64,000 bases of DNA from Enterococcus gallinarum NBRC 100675 (GCF_001544275.1 NZ_BCQE01000012.1:86388-150387); one strand, 5' to 3'. Positions 10,801 to 20,095 are shown, numbered from the stretch's first letter. Notes: generated from the sequence alone by a model not told the origin. A program made the numbers and translations.

Positions 10801-11509
10801 GCTCTGCCGTTGCGGCAATTTCTACCAACGTCGGTTTGATTTGAGCCTGATAGAGGTGATTCTCCCCTAAATTGTCCGCGGCTTCATAATTTACCGCTAA
10901 ACCGTCCAGCCACTTTTCTGGATCAGGGTTGGCGCGGGCAAAATCATAGAGTGACAAAATCAAATCACCAACCGTCTCATCGGAACGATCACTGGCGAAG
11001 TTTTCGGTTAATCGAAAGAAGGCTTCATCATTTGCTTCGTAGTGTGCATCTCGTAATTGTGTCCAGATTTCCTCTTTCAGCAGCAAAATCTCCGTTTCAT
11101 CTGTCAGCATCCGAAATCCAGGATCCAAATCGATCAGATAATAAAAACGCCGAATGACCGTTAAACAAAAGGCATGTAGTGTTGAGATATTTGCGGTAGG
11201 TAATAATTGCAACTGCCGAACGAAATGTTGTCTTTTTTGCTCTTGGCTTTCTTGATTAATGGCCGTCTGCAGAGCTACTTGGATCCGTTCTTTCATTTCT
11301 CTTGCTGCTGCTTCGGTAAAGGTCACGATCAGCAATTCGTCGATCTGACTTCCTGCTTTTAATTTCTCGATCACACGTCGCACAAGGACGGTGGTCTTTC
11401 CTGATCCAGCTGAGGCAGAAACAAGGAGATTGTCTCCTTTATCAAAGATCGCTTGCCACTGAGTATCAGTAAATGTTTCATTTTGTGGTTTTAGAGGGAT
11501 CTTAGTCAT
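7829..11509 (-). CDS. addA: ATP-dependent helicase/nuclease subunit A (AddA/RexA)
   Basis: This 1226-residue subunit of the AddAB double-strand-break resection enzyme has UvrD-type helicase motifs: Walker A SASAGSGKTT at residues 31-40, DEYQD near 402, and HASKGLEFPVVFLLD in the second RecA half. It ends with a RecB-family nuclease domain (GIIDGYVE-DFKTD near 1160-1175). The enzyme loads RecA after processing DNA ends. In Lactobacillales the pair is also called RexAB. The start overlaps the addB stop by 8 nt, so the two are translationally coupled and made together. Confidence 0.97.
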   Translation of the reverse strand: MTKIPLKPQNETFTDTQWQAIFDKGDNLLVSASAGSGKTTVLVRRVIEKLKAGSQIDELLIVTFTEAAAREMKERIQVALQTAINQESQEQKRQHFVRQLQLLPTANISTLHAFCLTVIRRFYYLIDLDPGFRMLTDETEILLLKEEIWTQLRDAHYEANDEAFFRLTENFASDRSDETVGDLILSLYDFARANPDPEKWLDGLAVNYEAADNLGENHLYQAQIKPTLVEIAATAEHLLAAAKQFADQSPLMEKAAALVQAEISQVQEIQRVLATDDLSVLYDRLTHLTFDRYPSYRKEEQKELSQEIKPLRDDAKKLLEQLKGYFPYPPADMLQMLQLSEPIVATMAEMTKEFLTAFQARKLAKGLLDFNDLEHFTLKILLGDGTGSDASVYYRDKFEEVLVDEYQDINRLQEAILYWVRQVSGDHGNMFMVGDVKQSIYSFRLADPTLFIEKYLAFEHQNGGRRIVLAENFRSRREVLDFTNLVFQQLMDEQVGQIPYDDAAALVPGFPSFPESDAFIPELLLYEKEAESTTNLIEDKTEGELHVTAIKIQELIQSQFMIYDKKRREERPVTYQDIVLLTPTRKNNLVILDVFKKFGIPLEVNDAQNYFQATEIQTMIALLQIIDNPYQDIPLVAVLRSPMVGLTEDELAEIRLADRTSEFYKAVLTYQDNQKGTVSALSKRVDDFLSELNRWREAARRLPIPDLLWDIYDTTAYLDYVVGLPAGQQRYANLIALIHRAEKYEKSSFRGLYQFIRFIEKMQEKDKDLAEPLATPAENAVRVMTVHASKGLEFPVVFLLDTTKFFNYQDFQKRYIFEEQLGAGIQYIDASENIKYETIPFQAIKQVRLKKALSEEMRKLYVALTRAEQKLYLVGSYKDRQAAFKAWQAGLTQSQTVLDPALRLVARGSLMDWVGLTLIRHPEMEQVFTDASERKMTIHHPARFQIHWWNQDQIDQQLQVQPPTEAVVAPTPSTTAPERLLNRLDYQYPYSKATQTTSYQSVSELKRLYNDPDDQDITLLEWHSADQKLAPQRFRYVETELAKPRFLQEQKPQAASIGSATHLVMQMLPLTEVPTEASLAAFIDELVERQLFTKDVADKIDQGSIVWFYQTAVLQTLIKYATQVKREQPFSMLKEAATIFEGFDEPDAELLIHGIIDGYVELPDRIILYDFKTDAVFGSEAQIEKRMRDRYYGQLKLYCQALEQALQKPVTETYLVLLAAKKIIEW

Positions 11510-14500
11510 TCTCTTCCTCCTTTAATCGCTGTAAAACCTCTTCTTTCGATAAATTCTCTAGACGATGATAATTATTTTCTTGCAGCATCACATCGAAATC
11601 GCAAATACTGCGAAATGGGCAAAACTCACAGGCGCGCTTTTTGTCTTTCAGCTTATAAGACGGATTCAAGGCAATTTCGCCACTGAGAAGTTTCTCCGCA
11701 CCTTGCTGCATATTTTTGCGGTTGTGCTGCCTCAACAAGCGAATCTCTTCTTCGGTGTAAAACTTGTTTTTGGCTTGTGGTGTCTTTTGGTACGTCCCGA
11801 TTTTGTCTTTGCGAATCGGAAAAACTGCCGAATTGCTGCTGTCTGACAATTCATGATCCAAAAGTGGAAACAATGAGGGTTCATCCAGAAACAACCCATC
11901 ATATTTGAATTGCTTCAACCGTTCCTCTTCAGAGGATTTTTGACCATCTAAGACTGGATCATGGACATGTAAATAATAAGCCCCAGCCGGGCGCACATTT
12001 TCTGTACCAACTAGCTGCACAGCATCATTCAGCGCAACGTCTAAATAAGTGATCAACTGCATTGCTAAGCCATAGTAAGCTTCTGTCAAATCAAATTCAC
12101 GACTGCTTGATTTGTAATCTACGACTGAAAGCCACTGCTCTTCTTCGGTTTTTGCTGCATCTACCCGATCGATTTTTCCTCGCACATGCAGTTTGCCCCC
12201 ACTGCTTAAAGGCAGCTCGATGCCATTGATCCCTTGAGCGCCAGCGATCTGTCCAAACAGTACTTCGGTTTTTTGCGGTGAGAAGTGCATTTTTTGTCCT
12301 TGCTTCGTTAATGCCCAAGCTACTCGCTGAATCGTCTTACCTAGTTGATAACGAATAAAATTCATTCTGGCCGAACTGGACAATAATGTATAGCGGACTT
12401 CTCCAAAAATCTCTTGCAACACTTTTTCAACAAATTGGAGCCGTTGATCCATGGTCAACTGCGTCAATGAGATGTTCTCACTGATCAATACTTTGACAAA
12501 GCGATCGAGTGCATCATGGAAAAATTCACCAGTCATCGCTGAGTTAAGTCCATAGATTTCCCGCTCTTTCAAGCGTAGTCCATAACTGACAAAATATTTG
12601 TATTCACACTGGTAGAATGTCTCCAGTTGCGAGATCGAACTGTAGATGGATGGCCCATATAAAGCAACGGCTTTATCTTGAGACAACGGGACTGGAATGT
12701 TTTGATGGGTCTGGCTTTCAAATACTCTAAGGGCTAATTGCTTTTCAGACGAATGCAATAAAGCCTGTTTGAATCGTTGCCACTGTGCCGGCAAATTCTG
12801 TCGTTCTTTTCTTGCCTGCTGACTTAGATTATTCAACTGATAGATTAATCCCCGATACGTGCCGACGTAGGCTTCTGGATCACTGGTTAAAGATAAGATG
12901 CCCCGGTCTTGTAAAGAAACATCTAACCATTCAAGCAGACGAGCCAGATATGGGGACAATTTGATATTTTGCTGGGTATCAAAATTGCATGCATAAGACA
13001 AATAGAGTTTATCCGTGGAAGACAATAAGATCGCATAAAAAAGAAACGGCTCTTTGGCGCTACTTTCGATAATCGTATCGCGTAGATATTTTTCTCCCGC
13101 AAACAATTGATTGAGATGTTGTCTTTCTTCGTTAGTCAACAATGTTTTATTTTCGATCCTTCTTGGCAACACCGTCTCATTCAATCCTGGTACGAAAGTG
13201 ATTTTTGCTTGCCGAGGTCGTACTAGATCAAAACGATTAATATTGACTTGATCGATTGCTGTCGGAATTTTCCCGAAAGTCAGATTCTCCAAACCCGTCA
13301 TCAATACTTCTTCAAAGAGTGACTGTTCGAAAGGATCATCGCCATAAATAGCCACAAATTCATCTAAAAGATCGATCAAAGCTTGCCATGTTTGTTCATG
13401 GTTGCGAGCTTGCTCTAGTTTTCCTTGTGAGATTGCTTGATCTCGCCAATGAATCAATTGCTGTTCAACACCTGCTGAAAGTAAAAATTGGTATAAAGCA
13501 CCTGCAGCTTCCCGGTTTGTCTTTGTCTCTTGAATGTTTTTTAAGGAGCCAAAAATATCTTGACGGAAATAGCGACGCAATTGATTCGTATAATCTGTCA
13601 ATTCAGCGATGCCAGATGCGTTTTCTCCTGTCAATGTATAGTCCACTAAGAGCCAGTCTCTCTCTCGGGTCCAATCTTTTCCTTGGAAGTTATGAGCCAG
13701 TGCTTGGTTTTCTGTAATGTCTACTAATTGTCGAAATGCATCCCGGGCAGCCAGCCAGTCTTCTTGTTGGAATGCTGGTGGCAAATAAAGTTCCGTACGC
13801 AATAGTCGAAAAATGTCATTTAAACGAAAGCCATAATCTGCACAAGCAAAGAAGGCATTCAAGAATTCAACGAGCGGATGCTGAGCCATGAGTTGCTCTT
13901 CGTCAATATAAAACGGAATCTCATATTCTTTAAAAATCGTTGGAATATATTGATGGTAGATCTCTGGTTGCAGTGTCAAGACTTGAATGTCTCGATAACG
14001 CAGTTTTGCTCCTTTTTGCTCGCTGATCAATGCGCGGATTTTCGCAGCCATCTGCCGGACTTCTTCTTCAGGATTGCCAACTTTCCACATTTCTAGATAC
14101 GGTGAAACTGATTGCTGCTGCTGATAATGGAGCTGATTCTGGGTTTTACGCCAAAAGGATTCCACTTCGTTGTATGCGGCAGCTTTCTCTGGTGTCACTT
14201 GCTGTGCTTCAGAAGGTGAAAGCTTTTGATCCAAATAAATGGCGACATTTTCCGTTCTAGCATCAAGAAATAATTGATGGTAACTGCGGCCCGATTCATA
14301 GAACAAATCTAATGGTGAAGGTAATTCTTGGGGATATCCATGATCTAAAAGCAAATCGACAACGACGTGCCCATGTTTCATCAATTCTTTTAATACACTC
14401 TGTTCTTGAGTTGAAAATGCTGAAAACCCACTGATGATAAATAATGATTCCGAAAGATCAGGCCGATCGTTCATTAATTCATTGGGTTTAGACCCTTGCT

Positions 14501-15074
14501 GCAGATAACGTGTTAGTAGTGCCAGCGGTTGTTCTACTTGCAGTTCCCGGGTCACCATTTCTAATTCGAAACGCTGAAAGATCAATGCGAGTTCGGAAAA
14601 CTTTAACGCATCCTCTCCGTTGCTCCTATTCATCGTTCCACCGAGATGCAGATCTTCGGTTGCGATATTACTTGTCTGCATTTCTTGATAAAGAGACAAC
14701 AGTTGTTGAATAAACCCAGGTTTATTGATTTCTCCTCGAAAAAGAATCAACTCCTCTTCCAAATCGAGAAGTATTTTGCGAAGGATCATGGTTGCACCGG
14801 TATCTGTGATGGCCGTTTTTGACAACCAGCCAGTTTGTTGAAGATAGAACCAGGCCAGACGGTGAAAACTATAGACTTGAGCTCGAATCGAGGCAAAATC
14901 TCCAGTGCCTTGTTTTAGCGCCTGCAGAATCTCTCTTTCTCGTTCAAACTTATTGTAGTTAGGGACAAGAAAAAAGACTTCTGTTTGTGGCTTTTCCAAC
15001 CAAGCGTTAGCTGCATCCAAAATCGCTTGTTCGTGATCGCAGCGTCCATCGCCTAGTATAAATCGTAAACTCAT
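11502..15074 (-). CDS. addB: ATP-dependent nuclease subunit B (AddB/RexB)
   Basis: This 1190-residue partner of AddA is the first gene of the pair, started by ATG 15074 behind AAGGAG. It has an inactivated helicase fold and an active RecB-like nuclease domain (GKIDRVDA and VVDYKSS). The four Cys of the iron-sulphur staple are visible: one in FYQCEYKYF near residue 821 and three in CEFCPFRSIC near 1150-1159. The length is typical of enterococcal RexB. Confidence 0.96.
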   Translation of the reverse strand: MSLRFILGDGRCDHEQAILDAANAWLEKPQTEVFFLVPNYNKFEREREILQALKQGTGDFASIRAQVYSFHRLAWFYLQQTGWLSKTAITDTGATMILRKILLDLEEELILFRGEINKPGFIQQLLSLYQEMQTSNIATEDLHLGGTMNRSNGEDALKFSELALIFQRFELEMVTRELQVEQPLALLTRYLQQGSKPNELMNDRPDLSESLFIISGFSAFSTQEQSVLKELMKHGHVVVDLLLDHGYPQELPSPLDLFYESGRSYHQLFLDARTENVAIYLDQKLSPSEAQQVTPEKAAAYNEVESFWRKTQNQLHYQQQQSVSPYLEMWKVGNPEEEVRQMAAKIRALISEQKGAKLRYRDIQVLTLQPEIYHQYIPTIFKEYEIPFYIDEEQLMAQHPLVEFLNAFFACADYGFRLNDIFRLLRTELYLPPAFQQEDWLAARDAFRQLVDITENQALAHNFQGKDWTRERDWLLVDYTLTGENASGIAELTDYTNQLRRYFRQDIFGSLKNIQETKTNREAAGALYQFLLSAGVEQQLIHWRDQAISQGKLEQARNHEQTWQALIDLLDEFVAIYGDDPFEQSLFEEVLMTGLENLTFGKIPTAIDQVNINRFDLVRPRQAKITFVPGLNETVLPRRIENKTLLTNEERQHLNQLFAGEKYLRDTIIESSAKEPFLFYAILLSSTDKLYLSYACNFDTQQNIKLSPYLARLLEWLDVSLQDRGILSLTSDPEAYVGTYRGLIYQLNNLSQQARKERQNLPAQWQRFKQALLHSSEKQLALRVFESQTHQNIPVPLSQDKAVALYGPSIYSSISQLETFYQCEYKYFVSYGLRLKEREIYGLNSAMTGEFFHDALDRFVKVLISENISLTQLTMDQRLQFVEKVLQEIFGEVRYTLLSSSARMNFIRYQLGKTIQRVAWALTKQGQKMHFSPQKTEVLFGQIAGAQGINGIELPLSSGGKLHVRGKIDRVDAAKTEEEQWLSVVDYKSSSREFDLTEAYYGLAMQLITYLDVALNDAVQLVGTENVRPAGAYYLHVHDPVLDGQKSSEEERLKQFKYDGLFLDEPSLFPLLDHELSDSSNSAVFPIRKDKIGTYQKTPQAKNKFYTEEEIRLLRQHNRKNMQQGAEKLLSGEIALNPSYKLKDKKRACEFCPFRSICDFDVMLQENNYHRLENLSKEEVLQRLKEEEND

Positions 15075-15240
15075 ACGAAGACTCCTTTACTTTTATCGTC
15101 GCTTCTATCGTAAGTAAAGATCAACTCCTGCATCTACCAAACCTGCTCATGAAAAATAACAGTTTTGATGCTCTCTATTGATCCGTTGACAATTTTTCTT
15201 TCATTGTCTTCATAACAAATAGTATAACAAATTTTCTTTT

Positions 15241-15284
15241 AAAAAAAAGCTCTGAGCGAGTCGGACTTCCGCTTACTCAGAGTG
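15241..15284 (-). terminator. Terminator of the signal peptidase gene
   Basis: A CTCTGAG/CTCAGAG stem is followed by eight T residues on the minus strand. Its 5' arm contains the last codons and TAA of the gene. Confidence 0.8.
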
Positions 15285-15836
15285 TTGATTCGGAATGCTT
15301 CCGAAATCTTTAAGGGGCCAAAAAATAAATTTGACATCTCCTAATACGGCTGACTGATCAATCAAACCAATGGTCCGGCTGTCTTTAGAGATTCGGCGAT
15401 TGTCCCCTAACACCAACAATTTTCCTTCTGGAATTTGTTCAACACCAAAATCAGCCATCGTAAAGTCAGAAGTCAGTGGATAACCATCGGTTAATTTTGA
15501 ACGAAAAGCAGAAAGATAAGGCTCTTCATATGCTGCCCCATTGATGAATAAAGTGTCTTCACGGTATTCCACCACATCACCAGGTAATCCGATCACACGC
15601 TTAATGTAGTTTTTTCCCACCTCATCAGGGGCTTCAAATGTGATGATATCAAACCGGCTGATTTGGGTGTTTTTCATAGCGATCACACGCTCCCCATCAT
15701 GCAATGTTGGATCCATAGAATCTCCTTTAACGATAACAGGGGTGAAGACGTATTGTCGCAACGAAAACAGTAACAGCCCAAACAGAGCAACGAACAAAAC
15801 GGTTTTGAGGACCTCTTTTATTTGTACCAACAGCAT
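15273..15836 (-). CDS. lepB: Type I signal peptidase
   Basis: This 187-residue membrane protease removes signal peptides from exported proteins. It has one N-terminal membrane segment (about residues 10-27). The nucleophile is Ser40 in GDSMDPT, the general base is Lys79 in YIKRVIG, and the conserved box LVLGDNRRISKDSR lies further on. The start ATG 15836 has a consensus AAAGGAGG site. An extended -10 element, TGG followed by TAGAAT (TAGAAT at 15890-15895), lies about 55 nt upstream. This is a single-gene unit with its own terminator. Confidence 0.96.
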   Translation of the reverse strand: MLLVQIKEVLKTVLFVALFGLLLFSLRQYVFTPVIVKGDSMDPTLHDGERVIAMKNTQISRFDIITFEAPDEVGKNYIKRVIGLPGDVVEYREDTLFINGAAYEEPYLSAFRSKLTDGYPLTSDFTMADFGVEQIPEGKLLVLGDNRRISKDSRTIGLIDQSAVLGDVKFIFWPLKDFGSIPNQHSE

Positions 15837-16036
15837 CGTCCTCCTTTGTATGTAAACCTATTCAATTAAAACAATAAAGTTGATACTCAATTCTACCATA
15901 CTCCCTTTATTTAAGGGTAAGACCCTGTTCTTCTTAAACAAAAAATAGCAAAACGTTCGGTCAGAAACCTAGCTTGCTTCCTGTATTCGGCGTACTCGAA
16001 TTTTGCCAAAAAAATCAACTGGATAGTCCCTTAAAT

Positions 16037-16090
16037 TAAAAAATTGACCGGGTCTCTTTGCTTTTGCAGTCAAAGGGGCCCGGCCAATTG
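16037..16090 (-). terminator. Terminator of the 16124-16615 gene
   Basis: A long interrupted stem, AATTGGCCGGG...CCCGGTCAATT, is followed by a T run on the minus strand. Confidence 0.85.
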
Positions 16091-16123
16091 ATTCTCTCAA
16101 TTTATATGATCGCTTAAAGAAAT

Positions 16124-16615
16124 TTAATGACCTTTTGGCTCTTGATCAACTAGAATATCGATCGGTGTTCCTTCATTTAGATGCTCCGTCAAAAACAGGA
16201 CCAATTCTTCCATTGGACGCTCGAATTTCAACAGTGGTCCTCGCATCCCTCTTCGAAAGAAATTCATTTTGATCCATTGGTCCTTGCTCTCCTGATACAG
16301 TACCACCCGATCCACTTCCTGATACAAGATCCCGCGAATATTTAGTGGATGAATAATGAATCGATCTTCAGCTAACCCTCTGCTATCAAAAACAAAACTT
16401 AAGAAAAGCAATCCAGATACGACCCCTCGCAAGCGGTTCTCAAAGGTTTCTTCCGTAAAAAACATTGCTATAATGACCACCAATGAAAAGAAAGCAATTG
16501 CTGCTTTTCCGCCTTTACGGCTGGCTGCAACAATTTGAATGTCTTTGCGGACGACAGCGAGAAACAAATACAAGACGACCGTGAACAGACACATTAAAAG
16601 CGTTAATACACTCAT
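16124..16615 (-). CDS. Membrane protein of unknown function
   Basis: The protein has 163 residues with three hydrophobic segments in the first half (about residues 1-20, 38-55 and 64-82) and a soluble C-terminal half reminiscent of small PH-like membrane proteins. I do not recognise a named family. An upstream ATG at 16642 would add 9 residues, but a -10-like TAAGAT lies directly before it, so the mRNA probably begins inside those codons. The chosen ATG also has a GGAG site 6 nt upstream. It stands alone and has its own terminator. Confidence 0.75.
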   Translation of the reverse strand: MSVLTLLMCLFTVVLYLFLAVVRKDIQIVAASRKGGKAAIAFFSLVVIIAMFFTEETFENRLRGVVSGLLFLSFVFDSRGLAEDRFIIHPLNIRGILYQEVDRVVLYQESKDQWIKMNFFRRGMRGPLLKFERPMEELVLFLTEHLNEGTPIDILVDQEPKGH

Positions 16616-16756
16616 AGTTTTCTCCATTCTTTGTTGTTTCATCTATCTTACCAAATAATTTGCTGCTTCAAAAGCAGAATTATCCTACAACGCGTTTCTA
16701 TTTTCTATTTTGAAAGAAATCCGCTACAATAGAAAAAAAAAGGAGGAACTGAACTT

Positions 16757-17290
16757 ATGAATACTTTTTTCGAGAAAATCCAACGATACGATTTATTACG
16801 AGCGATTTTATTTTTGATTGCTGGATTGATTATTTTGATTGCTCCTCGCAGTGTCTTTAATACGATTGTCTATTTAGTTGCCGGATATGTTGCCTGCCTT
16901 GGGTTGATCAATCTCTATTCTAGTTACAAAGAAAAACGGCAAACCGGCTATGTGAATATGCAGATGACAACGGGGATCCTGCTTTTGATTGCCGCCGCAG
17001 CTATTCTCGTTTTTGCAAAGGGACTATTATCGATCGTACCATTCTTTTTGGGAATCATGATCACGATCAGTGGCTGTACGCGTTTGATGGCAAGCTTTAA
17101 TCAAAAACGCAATGGCTTACCATTTATCACTGGTTTGCTTTTCAGTTTATTCGTGATTGTGGCAGGTATCATTCTTGTTTTCAATCCGTTTCAAACGTGG
17201 CTTTTGTTCTTCCAAATTTTTGGCGGAGTCTTGATTTTTATGGGGATCTCGGATTTAATCAATCATTTTCAAAGAAAACGTAGTTATTAA
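16757..17290 (+). CDS. DUF308/HdeD-like membrane protein
   Basis: This 177-residue protein is almost entirely hydrophobic, with about six membrane segments arranged as repeated pairs. That is the layout of DUF308 (HdeD-like) proteins. The start has a strong AGGAGG site. The function is unknown; E. coli HdeD is linked to acid stress, which should not be assumed here. It is followed after 131 nt by another + strand gene. Confidence 0.82.
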   Translation: MNTFFEKIQRYDLLRAILFLIAGLIILIAPRSVFNTIVYLVAGYVACLGLINLYSSYKEKRQTGYVNMQMTTGILLLIAAAAILVFAKGLLSIVPFFLGIMITISGCTRLMASFNQKRNGLPFITGLLFSLFVIVAGIILVFNPFQTWLLFFQIFGGVLIFMGISDLINHFQRKRSY

Positions 17291-17421
17291 GATGAGAATG
17301 CGCTAAAAGAACAATTCTTTTGACATCTTCATGTAGACTTTTTGTTGCTTTGCTTTTACAATAGACTGTATCAACGAGAAATGATCAGTAAAAACGGAGC
17401 AAAAAACGCAGGAGGTACGAC

Positions 17422-17862
17422 ATGAAAAAAATCAAACAAGAAACAAAACATCCCAATGACGTCCCTGTGATTTTTTTGTATGATGATTTGGGAAATATCC
17501 AAAAAAAAATTTCAATCAACGAATGGCGGGATTTAAAAGCAAATTCCCAAAAAATCGAAGAATTTGAAATCAAGTTATACCGGGAAGCCATCACTTATTA
17601 TACGCAAGAAGCGTATATGCAGGCAGCAGATCTATTGAAGTTTTTGATCAGCCAGACGGACTACACCCATTATGAATATGTGGAACGCTTAGCCAATATC
17701 TATCGAATCCAAGAAGATTTGATGCAAGAAAAACAATTATTGCTTGCGGCTCGCTCTTCTATCCGGAATCTCGAGTTTTCAGAAGGCATCATCAAACGAA
17801 TCGATCAGCGCTTAGCAAAAATCGACCAATTTCCTCGCTCTTCTGCAGCGTACAATCAATGA
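17422..17862 (+). CDS. Conserved helical protein of unknown function
   Basis: The 146-residue soluble protein has a strong start (AGGAGG 7 nt before ATG). After an N-terminal beta-like section (about residues 13-30) it is mainly alpha-helical, with TPR-like helices around 50-130. I do not recognise a family. Two bases of the reading frame context look normal (no codon bias change), and a strong terminator follows, so it is a real gene. Confidence 0.75.
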   Translation: MKKIKQETKHPNDVPVIFLYDDLGNIQKKISINEWRDLKANSQKIEEFEIKLYREAITYYTQEAYMQAADLLKFLISQTDYTHYEYVERLANIYRIQEDLMQEKQLLLAARSSIRNLEFSEGIIKRIDQRLAKIDQFPRSSAAYNQ

Positions 17863-17883
17863 CATTGTTTAATAAAAAAGCGA

Positions 17884-17927
17884 ACGCTTATGCTGGATGG
17901 CCATTAAATCAGCATAAGCGTTTTTTT
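17884..17927 (+). terminator. Bidirectional terminator between convergent genes
   Basis: A perfect 12-bp stem (ACGCTTATGCTG with its complement) and a 14-nt loop are followed by a T run on the + strand. On the minus strand the same stem is followed by TTTTTT shortly after, so it can also end the metal ATPase transcript. Confidence 0.92.
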
Positions 17928-17929
17928 GA

Positions 17930-19888
17930 TTATTTTTTTGATGTATGGGCGACTGTCTCACTCATTGGTGCAAGCATGCGCAAGCTGTTGAATAAAACGA
18001 GTAATGTACTGCCTTCATGAGCAAAGACGCCTAACCCAATATTCATTTTGCCTAGCAAATTCAATACGATCAGTAATGCCACAATAAACATAGAGAAGAA
18101 AATATTTTGCCAAATAATCCGATCTAGTTTTTTTGCGGTCTTTAGTGCGTAGGTAAAGCGTGTTAGATCATTTTTCATGATCACCGCATCCCCCACTTCA
18201 ATTGCAACATCCGATCCCTCTCCCATAGCAAAACCGATATCGGCCTGTACCAATGCAGGCGCATCATTGATACCATCTCCAACCATGACTGTCTGACCGT
18301 ATTCATTTTGCAACTGCTGGATAATCTGAGCCTTATTTTCTGGCAGAACATTTGCAGCAACTTGATCTACTCCAAGCTGATCACCAATCGCTTGTCCAGC
18401 TGCTTGACTGTCTCCTGTGATCATGACTGTTCGAATACCAGATTGCTGCAGTTCATCTATGACCGCTTTAGATTGAGGATTCGGTAAGTCCATCAATGCG
18501 ATCAGTCCAACTGGCTGATCATCCACCGAAAAAACAACCACCGTTTTGCCTGATTGTTCCAAGGTTTCTCGTTGCTCAGCAAATGATGAATGCGCAAACG
18601 TCGCCGCTGGCTTGCCAATTCGATAGGTTTTTCCCTCAACTACAGCCGTCAGACCGGAACCAATTTGGTTGTTAACGGAAAGTTCTAATGCTTGTGCCTT
18701 TTCTTGTTTCTCAAAATGCTCTACGATGGCAGCCGCTAATGGGTGATTCGCTTGCTTTTCCATGGCCAAGATCAGCGATACCCACTCTTGACGGTGCGCT
18801 TCAGTTGTTTCTTCAGCAAAGAAAACATCGGTCACTTGTGGTTGACCAATCGTTAATGTGCCAGTTTTGTCAAAGGCGGCTACTTTTGTTTGTCCCATAT
18901 TTGCAAGATAAGAACTGCCTTTAAATAAGATGCCCCGTTTTGCTAAGTTTGAGATAGCAGACAAGCTAGCAGGTACTGCACTAGCGGCTAATGCACAGGG
19001 CGAAGCAGAGATCATCATCACTAGTCCCCGGTAAAAACTGGTTGACCAATCCCAACCAAAAAGAAAGGGTGCTGTCAAAATAAATAAGGGTACCAAAATC
19101 AAGACCGTTGTCACATAAAGCGGCTCGATTTTTTTGATGCGGGTTTCTGTTTTTGATTGATTGTTTTGTGCCGATTCCACAACAGAGAGTATTTTAGCAA
19201 AAACTGTCTCACTGCTGTCTTTTGTCACTTCCATCATAAAAGTGCCGTTACCGTTGATCGTACTTCCGAAAACTTCATCCCCAACAGTTTTTTCACGGGG
19301 AACACTTTCACCGTTGATGGAGGCTTCGTTGATGCTGCTGATTCCCGAGAGGATTTTACCGTCTGTTGCGATTTGGTCCCCTGGTAAAACTTGCAGCCTA
19401 TCCCCTTTTTTGACTTGCTCTGCTGCAATTTTCTCAATGCTGCCATCTGCCTTAACCAGACGGGCTTCTGTCGGATTCAACTTCAAGAGGTTCGTGATTT
19501 CTTTGCGGCTTTGGCCCTCTGCATACTCTTCCAAAAAGTGAGCCCCGGCAAAAATCAGAATCAGCAAGGCAGCTTCATTGAAGTTGCCGATCAATACTGA
19601 ACCAAAGGCAGCCAATGTCATTAATAAATGAACATTCGGTTTAAAGTGTCTGCTTTTGCGGGTATCTTTGATGGTGTCTTCGATCCCTTCCCAAATAATA
19701 TGATACCCTGCTAAAAGAATAGCGGCAGTGTATAAAAAATCTTTAACGACCAATTGCGGTACCAATAAAGCAGCAATAAAAAGAATAACTCCTACTAAAT
19801 AATTGCGTAACGGGGCGTTGCCATGGGAATGGCTTGCCTCTGCTGCATGGGTGTGTGGTGTTGAATGATTGCAAGAGTGGGTAGACAT
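17930..19888 (-). CDS. P1B-4-type heavy-metal efflux ATPase
   Basis: This is a 652-residue P-type ATPase of the plasma membrane. The N-terminus is His-rich (MSTHSCNHSTPHTHAAEASHS) and lacks a CxxC metal-binding domain. The transmembrane metal motif is SPC near residue 294 instead of CPC. The phosphorylation motif DKTGT is near 340, HPLA and GDGINDAP follow, and HEGST lies in the C-terminal membrane region near 622. SPC plus HEG-S/G-T is the P1B-4 signature, a subgroup exporting Fe2+, Co2+ or Zn2+ (PfeT/ZosA, FrvA, CoaT). An upstream in-frame TTG is possible, but ATG 19888 has AAGGAGG ideally placed. The promoter carries two ArsR-type palindromes. Confidence 0.93.
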   Translation of the reverse strand: MSTHSCNHSTPHTHAAEASHSHGNAPLRNYLVGVILFIAALLVPQLVVKDFLYTAAILLAGYHIIWEGIEDTIKDTRKSRHFKPNVHLLMTLAAFGSVLIGNFNEAALLILIFAGAHFLEEYAEGQSRKEITNLLKLNPTEARLVKADGSIEKIAAEQVKKGDRLQVLPGDQIATDGKILSGISSINEASINGESVPREKTVGDEVFGSTINGNGTFMMEVTKDSSETVFAKILSVVESAQNNQSKTETRIKKIEPLYVTTVLILVPLFILTAPFLFGWDWSTSFYRGLVMMISASPCALAASAVPASLSAISNLAKRGILFKGSSYLANMGQTKVAAFDKTGTLTIGQPQVTDVFFAEETTEAHRQEWVSLILAMEKQANHPLAAAIVEHFEKQEKAQALELSVNNQIGSGLTAVVEGKTYRIGKPAATFAHSSFAEQRETLEQSGKTVVVFSVDDQPVGLIALMDLPNPQSKAVIDELQQSGIRTVMITGDSQAAGQAIGDQLGVDQVAANVLPENKAQIIQQLQNEYGQTVMVGDGINDAPALVQADIGFAMGEGSDVAIEVGDAVIMKNDLTRFTYALKTAKKLDRIIWQNIFFSMFIVALLIVLNLLGKMNIGLGVFAHEGSTLLVLFNSLRMLAPMSETVAHTSKK

Positions 19889-19930
19889 AAGAAAAGCCTC
19901 CTTCAAAGTTAGTGCATCATTTGCTTACAA

Positions 19931-19946
19931 ATGAATATATGTTCAT
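19931..19946 (-). promoter_or_regulatory. ArsR/CzrA-type operator 2
   Basis: The palindrome ATGAA-N6-TTCAT lies downstream of the predicted transcription start of the metal ATPase. TGAA-N6-TTCA is the core known for CzrA-like zinc/cobalt repressors. Confidence 0.7.
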
Positions 19947-19958
19947 ATCTACATTTTT

Positions 19959-19988
19959 ATTATATATGAACGTGCATTCATGTGTCAA
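19959..19988 (-). promoter_or_regulatory. Promoter of the metal ATPase
   Basis: Perfect TTGACA and perfect TATAAT are 18 nt apart. The spacer is filled by the first operator palindrome. Confidence 0.88.
19966..19981 (-). promoter_or_regulatory. ArsR/CzrA-type operator 1, between -35 and -10
   Basis: A second ATGAA-N6-TTCAT palindrome sits exactly between the promoter hexamers, where a bound repressor would block RNA polymerase. Confidence 0.75.
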
Positions 19989-20095
19989 GCATCAATTACT
20001 ACTTTTGTCAGCGATCCCATCATTGCACACCGATCCTTCGTTCTTGTCGCTCTTCAGGTGACAGGATCATTGTTTTTGTTTGCAAAAAAAGCCAC

